Origin: Odobenus rosmarus divergens | Lineage: Eukaryota > Chordata > Mammalia > Carnivora > Odobenidae | Reading direction: 5' to 3' | Assembly: GCF_000321225.1 (NCBI RefSeq) | Contig: NW_004450323.1 | Location: 2,920,698-2,984,697, forward strand | Length of the DNA stretch: 64,000 nucleotides | Part shown: positions 32,700-44,104 of the stretch, in pieces | Numbering within the stretch: position 1 is the stretch's first letter | How the letters are laid out: each line of letters opens with the position of its first letter | The notes under the pieces: generated by a model | Databases searched by the model: none | Told to the model about the DNA's origin: nothing | What the model saw: the letters and a program-made list of their open reading frames with translations, nothing else | Program-made: the position numbers and the translations under genes

Positions 32700-33085
32700 A
32701 TCTAGGAGCAGCAGAACTCAAAAGTGAATGTCCATAAGGAGTTACCTAAGAGGCTTGTCAAAATGTAGACTTACAGATCTCACTTCAGACCTGCTAATTT
32801 TGCATCTCTAGGGGGTGAGTGCTGTAACCTGTATTTTTTTTCGAGAGAGAGAGAGACAGAGAGAGAGGGAAGGGAGGGGCAGAGAGAGGAGAGAAAGGAT
32901 CTTAAGCAGACTCCACACCCAGCACAGAGCTCGATCTCACAACCCTGAGCTCATGCCCTGAGCCAAAATCAAGAGTCAGACGCTTAACTGACGGAGCCAC
33001 CCAGGCATCATTGTAACCTGTATTTTTTTTAAAATGCCCTTTAGGATTCTGATTAGTGGTCCTGGGACCAGACTTTGAGAAAAAG
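32700..33085 (+). repeat. MER5A-type hAT DNA transposon, split by a SINE
   Basis: 'AGTTACCTAAGAGGCTTGTC', 'CTGCTAATTTTGCATCTCTA', 'GGGGGTGAGTGCTGTAACCT' before the SINE; 'GATTCTGATTAGTGGTCC' and 'CAGACTTTGAGAA' after it. This is MER5A order including the 3' terminal repeat. Confidence 0.65.
32842..33011 (-). mobile_element. Can-SINE inserted in MER5A-like element
   Basis: Perfect 19-bp TSDs TGTAACCTGTATTTTTTTT (32823-32841 and 33012-33030). The A-rich tail side is short (only Ts and GAGAGA). The head ends GGAGCCACCCAGGCATCA, somewhat diverged. Confidence 0.95.
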
Positions 33086-33239
33086 GTGGAACTGGTAAAG
33101 GAGAAAGATTGGGAGGGATTTCTCCCAACCTCTGGGGCTACCAGAATAGAAAGAGGTTCACTTTCTGTTTACTTACTTTTTAGTCATTGCAGGGTTCCCC
33201 CTGCCCTCTGCTCAACACCAGAACCCCTAGCCTGGGTCA

Positions 33240-33395
33240 AAATGGTGTAATGGAAATGCCATGGGCTGAAAGCTCAAGATCAGGGTTCTCGCGAAACCAG
33301 CTATGAGATCTGGGGGAAGCACTTCACCTTTCCGGTCATCACTCAGAAGCTGGGAGAGCTGGGCCTGATTATCTGCACCAGGGCTGTATTAGCCA
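33240..33395 (+). repeat. MIR SINE fragment
   Basis: 'ATGGTGTAATGGAAATGCCA', 'AGCTCAAGATCAGGGTTCTC', 'AGCTATGAGATCTGGGGGAA' match the MIR head and centre. Confidence 0.55.
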
Positions 33396-33435
33396 TGGAT
33401 TTATTCAGCAAAGGCCCAGGCATTGCCTCTAGAGC

Positions 33436-33730
33436 ATTGCTGTCCCACAGAGACATGATGCAAGCCACACGTAAGTATAGGTATTCTAGTAGCCATATTT
33501 CAAAAAGTAAAAAGAAACAGGTAAAATTAATAATAAATTTTATTTAACCCAGTACATTTGAAATAGCATCATTTCAACATGTAATCAATATAAACATTAT
33601 TGAGATATTTTATATTCTTCTTCTTTTTTTTTTTTGGTATGAAGTCTTAGAAATCTGGGTGATTTTCTATTTCAGCGCATCTCAGTTCAGACCTGCCACA
33701 TCTCAAGTACTCAAGAGCCATTCATGACAA
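33436..33730. repeat. Ancient DNA transposon fossil
   Basis: 'TGCTGTCCCACAGAGACATG', 'GTAGCCATATTTCAAAAAGT', 'AAAAAGAAACAGGTAAAATT', 'TTTCAACATGTAATCAATAT', 'GCCACATCTCAAGTACTCAA' match a common mammalian non-autonomous family recognised by 'TAGCCACATGTGGCTAGTGG'. I do not name the family. Confidence 0.6.
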
Positions 33731-33751
33731 TGCAGTTAATGGAGAAGGGGA

Positions 33752-34074
33752 CGAAAACTATGCCTATGGACCAGATCTGGTCTGCTGCTTGTTCTCACAT
33801 GTCCACTACCTGAGAATGGTTCTTACATGTTTCAATTATTTTTAAAAATCAAAAGAAGATTAGTATTTTATGATACGTGAAAATGATATGAAATTTAAAT
33901 TTCAGATCCACCAATTAAATTGTATTGGAACACAGCCATGCCCATTTGTTTACCTATTGTCTATGGCTGTTTTTGTGCAAGAGCAGAGTTGAATAGTTGA
34001 GGCAGAGGCCATATGACCTGCAAAGGCTAAATATTTGCTATGTGGTTCATTACAGGAAAGCTTTACAGACCCCA
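33752..34074. repeat. Ancient DNA transposon fossil
   Basis: 'GAAAACTATGCCTATGGACC', 'TAAATTGTATTGGAACACAG', 'CATGCCCATTTGTTTACC', 'TTGTCTATGGCTG', 'AGCTTTACAGACCCC' match a common mammalian repeat containing 'GTTTTATTGGAACACAGCC' and ending 'TTTGCCGACCCCTG'. The family name is left open. Confidence 0.65.
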
Positions 34075-35025
34075 GAAAGGAGGCATGCAAGCTGGCCCCG
34101 GGCCATTTGAATATAAGCAAGGCTTGGCTAATGCTTGGCCTGGATGGCTTAGCAAGCCTCCATCCAGACATGGAGAGTAGAAGTTCAGGGGGCCAGCCAA
34201 CAATATGGAGTCTTGATGGGGATGCTGTAGCAAGCAGAAAGGAAAGTCGGGCAGGCCTAGCACAGGGGCTGGGAGCAAAGTGGGACACACTAGGTGGCAG
34301 GAGACTGGGCAGGGTTGAAGGTGGTACCCCACAGAAAAAGGGGCTCTGAAGTTGGATTCGGCCAACCTGTGGAAGGATTCTGATTGGGTCTTAACTAAAA
34401 TAAGCACACATAACAGCAACTGTCTGCTCTTATTTGTCACATTTTTCTCTTTAAAGTTCTGCTCTTATCTGGTGAGTTCTGTTCTTATCTGGTTATTCAA
34501 CCTCTTTCAAAGTCCATTACTTGAGCTGCATTCCCTGCTCCCCATCCATCCTCTCAAGCTCTGGATTCAAGTCTTCTTGGTGGGTTGGTTGGTTTTTCTG
34601 TTGCCATGGCTGGGTATGTGGATGACTGAGGGACAGTCTAGCCCATGACCTTTAGTTTAGGGAAACTTTCCAGGGCTGTAATTACCTGGGACTTAGCTCC
34701 ATCAAAGGCCTGTTTTGATCCATCAACCCCTTGTCCTGGCCCAACCCTTTCAGTTCCTGTAAGTCACCTTTGGGTAAAATAAAGATAACATGTATTAATT
34801 TTTCTCTTTTAAACAATTGGAAAAATATGACCAAGCCTTTGGAGGCGGGGGGAACCTTTCCCTGACCCTTTTGATCCATTTCCTTGTGAGTTATAAATTC
34901 CTGGTAGTATTCCTTTAATGTGGTAGCACTTTATGCTGTATTATTCCATAACTGCTCTTAACCTTTTGACCCAAATCATTTCTGCTTTCATTCATTTTTT
35001 AAGAATTCTTTTCAAACACTTTCAT
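34075..35025. other. No recognisable feature
   Basis: Unique-looking. A local direct repeat of GTTCTGCTCTTATCTGGT / GTTCTGTTCTTATCTGGT lies near 34456-34493. Confidence 0.45.
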
Positions 35026-35029
35026 GTCC

Positions 35030-35220
35030 ATAAGTTTATTTTAGTTTGAAAGATAGTCCTGGGTTGTGGGAAGGGTGTTACTAGTTCCATTTTTATAGAA
35101 TTTAAAAACTGAAGCCCAGAGATGTCAAGAGATTCGCTTAGGTTCTTACAGCTAGTTAGTGGTCAACCTGAGCCAAATATAAAGTCTTCTGACTGCTGGG
35201 CTCATGATCTTTGTGCTACA
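35030..35220 (-). repeat. MIR SINE
   Basis: 'TAGTTCCATTTTTATAGAAT', 'AACTGAAGCCCAGAGATGTC', 'TTCTTACAGCTAGTTAGTGG', 'GATCTTTGTGCTACAT' are antisense MIR. Confidence 0.65.
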
Positions 35221-36409
35221 TTTCACTGGTTGCCTATTATTATTCGTCCTCTCTTCTTCCTTTGTTTGCCTCAATATTTCTTCTTCTCAACTCATTTTAA
35301 ACTTAGTCCACATTTTCTCAACCCTTCAAAGCCTTCCCCCTCTGTCCAGCCATACTCCTGCCATGTGCTCTCTGAGACAGCCATGTCCACCTCTGGCCCC
35401 GACTACATCCTTCCTTGCTGGACCAAGGGGACCACATCACGTCCTGAGAGCCTCTCTTCTCTTCATGCACTTGGTTCCGTGTTCTGATCTTTCTCAATAA
35501 GCTTTTGAGCCATAGCCCACTTGATGATATGAAGAAGGTGACCTTTGTCTGCTCTGAGGGAGAGCAGTGAAACTGAGATGCCCAAAGTTAAGGTTCCCAG
35601 CCACAATTCTCTTTGGCCTTAGAGCTCCCACAGTGAGCTTCAGAGACGCTGGGAATTTCTCAAAGAAAAAATTCAACGTTAGTTACCTTGATTTTTCTTA
35701 AATCAGAAAACGTTAGAGCTGGAAGATACAATCTTTTCCATCCTTCTTGTTAATGAGGACACTGAGGCTCAGAGAAGTGTCTGAAACTCAACCCCCTTCC
35801 CGGGGTTTCAATATTTGGAAATGAGCATCATAGGATCCTGAAATGATAAGATCACTTCAGTTGTAAAAGAGTTGGGACTCATTGGTTAATTTATCTCTAA
35901 GGCCCCTTACTGGATCATTGCTTGCCTACATTACTGGAATATCATCAGATAAAGTGAAGGACCAGGAAACATGAGAACAAAATTATGTAAGATTTTTCTT
36001 CTGAAACTTATCTCTATCTCTTTTTGAGCTAGGTAGTCGCTCTACACTGAGTTTTGTGTGCGTCTCTGAAATGACCCCTAACCATTCACTCATCCACTCA
36101 TTTATTCATTTGTTTAACCAACATTGGTCAAGTCAGGAAATCTCTGTGTATCCCACATTTTTCTAGATCCTAGATTATTTTCTAGATCACCATCCGCCTG
36201 CCAAAAGGGACATACCAGTAGGCACTACACTACAGCCTAAGGAAGTAGGCCCCAGCATACAGGAAAGCACCAGAGCAGACACCTTATTCAGACCTAAGGC
36301 GAACCTGTGTGTGTGCGCGGGTGGGGTGGGGAAAGGGTAGTCAGGAAAGATTTACACAAGGAGACAACTGACTTCCAGATGGAATTTGGAAGGATGGGCA
36401 GAAATGAGC
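35221..36409. other. Mostly unique DNA
   Basis: At 35708-35785 'GTTAGAGCTGGAAGATACAA', 'GGACACTGAGGCTCAGAGAA' is an old SINE/LINE scrap I cannot assign. Nothing else is recognised. Confidence 0.4.
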
Positions 36410-36990
36410 CACTGTTTCATTTATTCAGTAAATACTTAATGAGTAGCCTATGTGCCAAGCAGTGTGTTAAGGCATTCCCAGATCTGAGTGGATGGAAACG
36501 TTGAAAGTCCCTGATTCATTGGCCCTCACAGTTTAGTTGGGAGTCAGGCACTAAAAGGTAAACAAACATTACAAAGTGTGACATGCTAGGAAGAAAGGAC
36601 AGGGTGCTGAGTTAGAGAACAAGGGGGAGGCACAGTAGAAGAATCAAGAAGGGTCTCATGGAGGAGCTGATGGTAGATAAAACCTAAGAGATACAAATGA
36701 ATTAACCATGGGAAAGTCAGGTAAGAGGGGCCGTTCCAGACAGGGGGTCTAGATGTGCAAAGGCCCTAAAGCAGAAAACTGCCAAGCCTGCTTTATTAAC
36801 TGCAACAAGGCTTGTGTGTCTGGTGCAAGGTGAATAAGAAGAGGAGAAAGGCATGATAGACCACTAGGGAGAATAGCGAGGACCAGCGCATCAGGGCTTG
36901 GTTAGCCAAAGTAAAAACCGGCAGCAGGGGCTTGCCAAGCAGAAGCAATAGCCCGTGCAAAGGCCTCGAGATGGGAAAACAGTTGGCAGT
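36410..36990 (-). repeat. L2-like ancient repeat
   Basis: 'TTATTCAGTAAATACTTAAT', 'GTGCCAAGCAGTGTGTTAAG', 'GGCACTAAAAGGTAAACAAA', 'GATGTGCAAAGGCCCTAAAG' appear in the order of an antisense L2-type repeat. A Z-DNA-prone GTGTGTGTGCGCG lies just upstream at 36307-36319. Confidence 0.55.
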
Positions 36991-37667
36991 TGGAGGAATT
37001 GGTATGTGAGCACGGAGGCCTACAGCATGGTGGCTTATACTCCATACACAGTATGAGTTAAGAATCTAGAGGCTTCAGTCGTTCCTAACTTGGATCTAAT
37101 AAGCCTTTCAAATAGGCTAAAGCCCTTGATTGTCTCCCTGGATCCTTTGGATGGCTGTCATTCCAGGCTCTCTCCTCAGCGGCTGGAAGCAAAACTCCAG
37201 ACAGCCACCTGGAGACAGAGGTTCACCCAGTATGCCAAACTGGGTGCAAACAAGCTCTGCAGCCCCACAAGATACATAGAAATTTGGAACTGAGAATGGC
37301 AAGGACAGCTGGCCAGCAGGAAGACAGGCATGGGGCCAATGCTTCGTGTTTGGATGACAAGGGCAGAAAGAATGAAATGCAAGAGAAAACAAGGACTCTC
37401 TCTTCAAAGAGTTGGGAAACATGCTCTGCTTCCCTTCACTTCCCAACTGCGGAGGGCGGCAGCAGCGGGACAAGAGTTCAGGAGGAAGCATTCAGTCCCG
37501 GACACCCTGCCTGCTACCAGGAGACCTGCTGGGGTGGATGCCACCGGGCCGGATGCCGGAAACGGGAGACACAGGATGCGGTGCCCAGGCCCTGCCGCTG
37601 CCAGGACCTGCCCCAAAGAACTGGACATCGCCAAACAGAAAACCATTCAGACCCTGCAGCAGGCAGG

Positions 37668-37681
37668 GTTCCTATGGCAAC
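37668..37681. promoter_or_regulatory. X-box-like RFX motif
   Basis: GTTCCTATGGCAAC fits the degenerate RFX/X-box consensus GTHNYYATRRNAAC at all positions. One match is expected roughly every few windows by chance, so the support is weak. Confidence 0.2.
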
Positions 37682-37901
37682 CGGTGGCTCCCCAGCAACT
37701 CCACATCCCTTCTCTTCCTGGACTAAACTTTCCATTTGATCTCTTTGGGTAAAGTAGAGTTTGGATAAGAGGGCTGGGCGGCGGGCTGGATACTGAAGAG
37801 GGTGTTGAGATGTGGCAAGAAGAAGTCTGGTTTTCATATTGAGTTTGAGAATTAAAAGCCAGTGGATCTCTGGGAAAGAGATATAATGAAATTGTGTTTG
37901 T

Positions 37902-37940
37902 TCTCTGTGTGTGTGTGTATGTGTGTGTGTGTGTGTGTTT
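37902..37940. repeat. (GT)n microsatellite
   Basis: TGTG units with one TA interruption, about 19 dinucleotides. Confidence 0.92.
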
Positions 37941-38154
37941 AATCCTGACTTTGCTTTCAGTTCTGGCATTTGCCCCAAGCTCTTTCAGAGCCAAAGGCCA
38001 CTGGTCACTGCTTCCTCCCGACCCTTCCCTAGCCATCACTCTTGCCTGCTGAAAGAGATGCTCTGCTACCTGATACTGTTCCCAAGTTCGAGCTGGCTGA
38101 AGTCCCACTGCCCTTCAGGGGCTGACAGATTAAGGGACAGGGAAAGCCATCCTG

Positions 38155-38310
38155 GGATGTTAAAGAAAGTCGACTCCTGGGCCCCACCTCTGAGATTCGG
38201 AGTCCTTAAGATTTAGTGGAATTCCCAAATCTGTGCTTTTCATAAGCACTCTAGTTTACACAGGTTTTGATAAGTGCTGAACACAGGCTAAAGAAACACC
38301 GCTTTTAGAG
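38155..38310 (+). repeat. MER5A-type hAT DNA transposon fragment
   Basis: 'CGACTCCTGGGCCCCACCTC', 'CCCAAATCTGTGCTTTTCAT' and 'AAGCACTCTAG' follow MER5A sense order. Confidence 0.5.
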
Positions 38311-39544
38311 ACACAGGATCACCTGATTGGCACGTAGCCCAAGGCTGTGGGATAAACAGACTCCCAAGCATATAAGCCGAGATTCAGGCCTGAATGCAGA
38401 CACACTGGAGAAACTATACCTTTGTGGAAGGAGAGGTCTTTCCCACCCCCAAAAATGTGTGCTCTCCAGGCCATTTGAAGTTGTTGAGTTTCCTCCAGCA
38501 TCTTTCAGTGGACACTAAAACTTTGCAAAAGAAGGAGGTTCTAGTTCTCCTAGTGAAATGCGTGCTATGTCCCTTCTTCCAAAGTGACTCCAGCATCTCC
38601 AAGAAAGGCAGGGTTCACGCAAGTGTTGACTTAAGTTAAAATGGGTTAGCTGGTTGTCATTTCTGAGTCTAACAACACAAGACACAGGGGAAATCACATG
38701 AAATGAACCAGAAAATGAACAGAAATGAGCATGACCAAGAAAACTGGAAGGGATTTCTCTCATGTTGGAAATGGAGGCAATGTTTGTGTTGATCTTGCTT
38801 TCCTCATCGGTGCTGATTAGTTTTAAGCGAGGTTGTTTTTATTCTTGTGGGCAGTGACTATATTGTGCTTTGAGTTTCATCTGGCCCTTGGTTGCCCTGC
38901 CATTTAAGGCAAATAAATTAAGAAATCTCCAAAGGAATGTTTTAATTCTTAAAGAAATTGACAAGGAGTACATAGAGAGGAAGAAGTAGGACATGACTGG
39001 CCTCCTCTCTAGAGACAAAGAGGAGTGATAATTTGTGGAGAGAATGTGCTGGCATCATTTATTAAAAGTTAACATATAGAAATTTCCCTGAATGGACCAT
39101 CCATATTGCTCAATACCCATGTGTTGGAAAACTCTTATACTATCTTGTACAGGTTCACAGGGGCTGGTTTTAACAAGCGGGTCATGTCATATTTTTTTGT
39201 ATCCATCATACTATTCAGCATGGTTGCTGGCCATCTGGTAGGTATTCAAAAAGTCATTCTTAATTGGTGGACTTTAAGAAGTCATTCTGGTGGTTTTAAT
39301 GCCTCAATAAGCTATTTTCAGGCTACATTTACTAGACATTGCCTCCAGGGTGACATAACAAAGAAAGAGACCGGCAGTGTTTCTTCTGAGTATTTCTTCT
39401 GTGTACTTCCTATGCCTGTAATAACTCTCTGGAGAGACTGACCCAGTAAGATCTTTCGGAGGCATCCATCTGCAAGACTGAGCTTGATCACAAGTTCGGC
39501 CTCTGAGTTGAAAAAGTAAATGAAGCCAGTACAGAAGAGTGCTG
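38311..39544. other. No recognisable feature
   Basis: Unique-looking, AT-rich after 38800. Frames up to 111 codons have no known motif. Confidence 0.45.
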
Positions 39545-39775
39545 AAGAACGTAGTTTCTGCTTGCTACCATCTGAACTGGAATCCCAGCTCTACCATCTG
39601 TTAGCTACGTGACTTCATACAAAGTACTCAGCCTGTCCTCATCTGTGAGATGGGAATCATAATAGAATTTGTCATAGGGTTGCTATAAAGATTAAATGAT
39701 AGAAGCTGTGTAAAGCATTTAGAAAATAGGCCAGTCCATAGTAAAAGCTCATAATGTTAGCTATTGTTAGCATTA
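39545..39775 (+). repeat. Near full-length MIR SINE
   Basis: 'GAACTGGAATCCCAGCTCTA', 'TGTTAGCTACGTGACTTCAT', 'GATGGGAATCATAATAGAAT', 'CATAGGGTTGCTATAAAGAT', 'AGTAAAAGCTCATAATG' are sense MIR. Confidence 0.85.
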
Positions 39776-40321
39776 CTGAGTGGTGACCAGAACTGGATTG
39801 GCCCGTGAACAAAGGCTGAGGACTACAGACGCTGCTCAGCCCCGACAGACACACTCAGGTGGGATTCTATCTCCTCTATGTCTCCTACTCACGTCGCTTT
39901 CTACATCTGAATTTGTCACTGAGCCATGGAGTCTAATGATGTCAGGTACCTAAATGTGAAGGTTCTCTGCCATCTTTATTCCCAGTCTCATTTCTAACTC
40001 CATTCTGTAAAAACGTCCTGTTCACATTCTTCCCAAGCGTCTAAGTCATGTAGAGCCTGGGTAAGTGAGGAAAAGAGATCAGCGGCACATAGCAAAATGT
40101 CTGCCCCAGAAATCACAGCGAAGTTGCATTCAAAATGAGGGCTTTTGAACGAGAGAAACAGGGGAATTAAAACAGGCACGTTTTCTTCTGTTTCCCACTC
40201 ATGATGCTAAAATGCAGCCCTGAGAGAGAGGATTCAGTTTGTTTTCAAGGGAAGCCAGGTCCTACTTCTAGGGTTAAGGACTAAAGGGACATGTCAATAG
40301 GTTTTGAAGTTTGGCATGCTT
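39776..40321. other. No recognisable feature
   Basis: Unique-looking sequence ending at a 20-A tract without an upstream AATAAA. Confidence 0.45.
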
Positions 40322-40342
40322 TAAAAAAAAAAAAAAAAAAAA
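40322..40342. repeat. Poly-A tract
   Basis: About 20 A. No polyadenylation signal or TSD seen, so it is not clearly a retrocopy. Confidence 0.9.
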
Positions 40343-40554
40343 GTATGTCATTCAAATCTTTGCAAACTCCCAGAGTCAGCAAAAGAGTGCCAGAGAAGTC
40401 AGCCACCAGATAGTTTTGGCTGTGGGATTCTTATCCACTGTCTCCAGGTCTTTTATGGACAGTAATAGCTTCATAAAATTCTTCCCTCTGCTGCTGGCCC
40501 AAAATGAGCATTATACCGTGAATGCCAGGGGAGAGCAATAAGTATTTTTAACAT

Positions 40555-40970
40555 AACATCTGAGTATACATACATACAATGGAATATAATTAAGCCTTAA
40601 AAAGGAAGGAAATTCTGACATATTCTACAGCATGGATGAATCTTGAAAACATGTTACATGACATAAACCAGAAACAAAAGGACAAATATCATAACTCCAT
40701 TTATGTGAAGAACCTAGGGGAGTCAAATTCACAGAGACAGAAAGTAGAATGGTGGTTGGCAAGGGTGGCAGGGAGGGGCAAATGGGGAGTTGTTTAACGG
40801 GTATGGAGTTTCCTTTCAAGATGACAAAAAAGTTCTGGAGATGGATGGTAGTGATGGTTGGACAGCAATGTGAATGTACTTCGTGCAACGATACTAAACT
40901 AAAAAGGGCTAAAATGGTAATTTTGTGTTGAGTATATTTTACCACCATAAAAAACCATCTGAAGCACAAA
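40555..40970 (+). repeat. Old L1 (L1MA/L1MB-like) 3' end
   Basis: 'AATGGAATATAATTAAGCCT', 'TGGATGAATCTTGAAAACAT', 'ACAGAGACAGAAAGTAGAAT', 'GTGGTTGGCAAGGG', 'GGAGATGGATGGTAGTGATG', 'TGAGTATATTTTACCACCAT' are classic L1M 3' UTR landmarks in order. Confidence 0.85.
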
Positions 40971-43159
40971 GAAAAATGGTGTCCAAGTAATGGATGGAAA
41001 AAGTTTCTGTTCCTCTCTGCAGGAACAGCTCTGCTTTAGCCCTCTTTTATGACTGTTTACCCATCTTGTAGGCAAATGTTACAATGTTTTTCAATGGATG
41101 TCCTCAGAAGGATGTGGAATCTGTTCTGAGCTTCTGACTTGTCTTACCAGTTCTGATGTCTGCTCCTCCAGAGTGTTCCACTAAGGTGGTGGAAGGAACA
41201 GAAGGAGAGCAAGGTGGCTGAACTACAGGGCATTTTCCTGTGTAGCATATGGCAGCAGACTTCCTAAGAGAAATGTAGGTTCTTAGAGTCTCTGGGTTTA
41301 ACTAAAAAGCATTTCTTTCCGGTTCCCTAAATAAACAATAGACTTGCCACCTGCCAACCACAAAAGTTTTGGAGACAGTGGAATCAAACTTCAATTTAAC
41401 ATTTCAGTAGCTTTCAGATTATTTTGATTGCAACCCCACAGTAAGAAATGCATTTTACATCGTGATGTAATGTGTGCGTTCATATTGTTGAATTTATATA
41501 ACTGAAAGAACAGTTTCACCAAATAAAACTTGACCTTATTCCATGCAGAGCACTGTAATATTTTATCTTCCTTTCTCCTCAGTTCTGTTCTACCCCGTTG
41601 CATTTTTTAAATGTTGGTTGTATTCTATTAAATTTGTTTCACAACCCTCTAATGGGTCCTGATCTGAAGTTTGAAAAATGCTACAATGTGTTTGCTATTC
41701 CAGCCACTGGGTTAACACTAAATTGCTCGGCCCCCCCCGGGGGTCAACCACAGGTGAAACTCTCTCTGCTAGCAAGAGGAGACTTGGGGTCAGTATCTCC
41801 ACTCTCCGAGGGAAAGAGCCTGATGTGGTAACCCAGGGACTTATTGCGAAATGAGTGTGCATGGGCCACAGGCCAGAGGCAAGGCTCAGCAGGAGAGGCT
41901 TGGATCATGTGTCTGCCCTTTAGCAGAAACGGTGAATATGCATGTTAGCAAAGTCTACTCTTCTTGGATATCAGCACAAAGAATTATCAAATCAAATCTA
42001 ATTTGGTAATCAGGGAAAAGACAAAAACAGAAGACTCTGGGGTCTTGCTAAACATTTCAGTAAGGAGAGGAGTCCATGGACTGTGAGACCGTTTTCCAGA
42101 GGGAAATTGAAAGTCAGGTAATGTTGGAGGGCACATGTGGTATTTCCTGGACTTTTCAGAACTTCCGGCTCCCAATGACCCATCCCGCTTCTGACTGCAT
42201 CTTTCTTGCTGTGTTGTCTGGGGGTGGCGGGGGGGGGCGGTGCTGGGAAACAGAATATTGGCGTTTCTTGCCTGGTTTCTGTCTCATATGTTTTTTGGGT
42301 TTTTTTTCTGTGCGAATCAGAAAGGTCTGGAGGAAGGGAGCCCCACTGGAGGAGTGTGTGCTTACTGACCACTTACAGTCCAATTCAGGATGGAAGGAAT
42401 TGACATTCATTGAGATCACGTGGGAAAAGACAAATACTGTGACAAGTACTGAGGACCATAAAAAAATTTATTATTTTTGGCAGATTATGTTGAAACAATT
42501 ACATTTTCCAGGGCTCAGAGACTACACGAAAATTTCCTTTCAAAAGAAAAAAGAAAAGAAGAGAAAAATGATGCCTATCTGTACAAACTCCAGAACACAC
42601 CCTAAGGTGTTATTGACGATACATATGGATGAAAGCCATCCAACCTACTTCGTTTTCAGTGTTCTCAGGCTGCTAAGGTCAAGCTACTATCTTCCATCTC
42701 GTCTCACCTTCTCACAGATGTACCTAATGATATAAAAGGAGTTGGGCCCCTCTGTGCTACTTGGGCAATAAGAGTTTGTGGCTTCCATTATATAAAATGG
42801 AAATTGCCACCATCAGAGTCCGTAGGATGTAGTACGGATACAGTACAGTGCAGGTTTTCACCTCCTTTAGTTTCCAGTGACAGAATGTGAAGCTGGTACA
42901 ATGTTTAAAGGTAAACTTTTTCCAGTCTCCTCAACACATCATCCCAAGTCACCTGGGGTACCTGGTAATGGCCTCCACTCCCAAGCAGCTCATTCTTTCC
43001 ATTTGCTAAATTCCAATAAACATTTTCAGGCCTTGAAGTCTTTACCGCAGACTTCAGCAAGTCATTTCTGGTTTTTTGTTTTTGTTTTTTTTTTCCATGT
43101 GGGTAGTATTCCATGTTTCTACTTAGATTGCACTTTCCCTCTTGGGCTTCCCCCTTCTT
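40971..43159. other. No confident feature
   Basis: Holds the longest frame in the window, 219 codons (42076-42735, plus). It has a Gly run from a G tract, low-complexity Lys stretches and no domain I know, and a minus frame overlaps it. Probably chance. A G-rich run lies at 42220-42240. Confidence 0.4.
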
Positions 43160-43335
43160 CATTGGCACATGGCATTGCATTCTACCTGCTTGGTGACTGA
43201 CTCCACAAGTCTCTACTTTGTGTATGTTTGTTCAGGAGAACGGGAGCCATTGGCACATGGCATTGCATTCTACCTGCTTGGTGACTGACTCCACAAGTCT
43301 CTACTTTGTCTATGTTTGTTCAGGAGAAAGGGAGC
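43160..43335. repeat. 88-bp tandem duplication
   Basis: Two adjacent copies (43160-43247 and 43248-43335), each beginning CATTGGCACATGGCATTGCA and ending GGGAGC, with two mismatches (about 98 percent identity). No repeat family recognised. Confidence 0.97.
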
Positions 43336-43773
43336 TTAAGAACTTATCTCCTGATCTCCAACTGAGACAGAGTTCCGCCAGAAAGGAGAAGTGTAAATTT
43401 CGGATGAGGAATCTGACCTCGTGAAAGTAACTTTGTAGAACTTTTCAAGTTAGTGCCTGTAATTAGCAAAGGGTGTTGGCTATGACACTTAGAGGTGCCT
43501 GAAACAGAAAATGCCCACTCAGACAGTCTCAGACAGGCTTAAATGTAGTGCATCACGTAGCTTAAAGCCCAGAGACGTTTTGGGTTCCAGGAGAGATTTG
43601 GTCCAGTGCTACTCAGTAATGTCATTAAGGACAGAGGTCATTTCTGTCCTTGCATTCTGCTGTCCTCAGCACTGGCTTCATTCGAAGGTTGGGTCTTCTC
43701 AGTAGAATAAGATGGCTGCCACTGGGCATCAGGCCATATGCTTTTTGTTCATACCCAACAGGAGAAGGTGAAT
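43336..43773. other. No recognisable feature
   Basis: Unique-looking sequence. Confidence 0.45.
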
Positions 43774-43788
43774 GAAAAGTAGCTTCTT

Positions 43789-43983
43789 GGGGTGCATGGG
43801 TGGCTCAGTTGGTTAAGCGTCTGCTTTCAGCTCAGGTCATGATCCCAGAGTCCCCGGATCGAGCCCTGCATCAGGCTCCCTGCTTAGGGGAGTCTGCTTC
43901 TCCCTCTACCCCTCACCCCGTTCATGCTCGCACATGTGCTCTCTCTCAAATAAATAAATAAAATATTTTAAAAAAGAAAAAAA
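43789..43983 (+). mobile_element. Can-SINE
   Basis: Head GGGGTGCATGGGTGGCTCAG (CpG-decayed) and tail AAATAAATAAATAAAATA. TSDs GAAAAGTAGCTTCTT (43774-43788) and GAAAAGTAGCCTCTT (43984-43998). Confidence 0.96.
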
Positions 43984-44104
43984 GAAAAGTAGCCTCTTCC
44001 CAAAGCCCTGTCCTTTTGTCTGATTGGCCAGAGTAAGTCATGTGTCTATCACTGGCCAGAAAAACAGTTGCCAGTAGAATGCCATATGCTGATCGATACA
44101 GATC

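Larger units (their letters stand above)
36991..38154. other. Unique DNA with a stop-poor GC-rich segment
   Basis: All three plus frames are open from about 37412 to 37726. Frames of 140 and 151 codons end at 37752 and 37739. The 140-codon one ends with the residues QPVAPQQLHIPSLPGLNFPF-DLFG. I recognise no homologue. An X-box-like motif is at 37668-37681. Confidence 0.35.

Noticed and set aside
40322..40342. 20-A tract as the tail of a retrocopy
   Set aside because: No AATAAA within 40 bases upstream and no flanking duplication.
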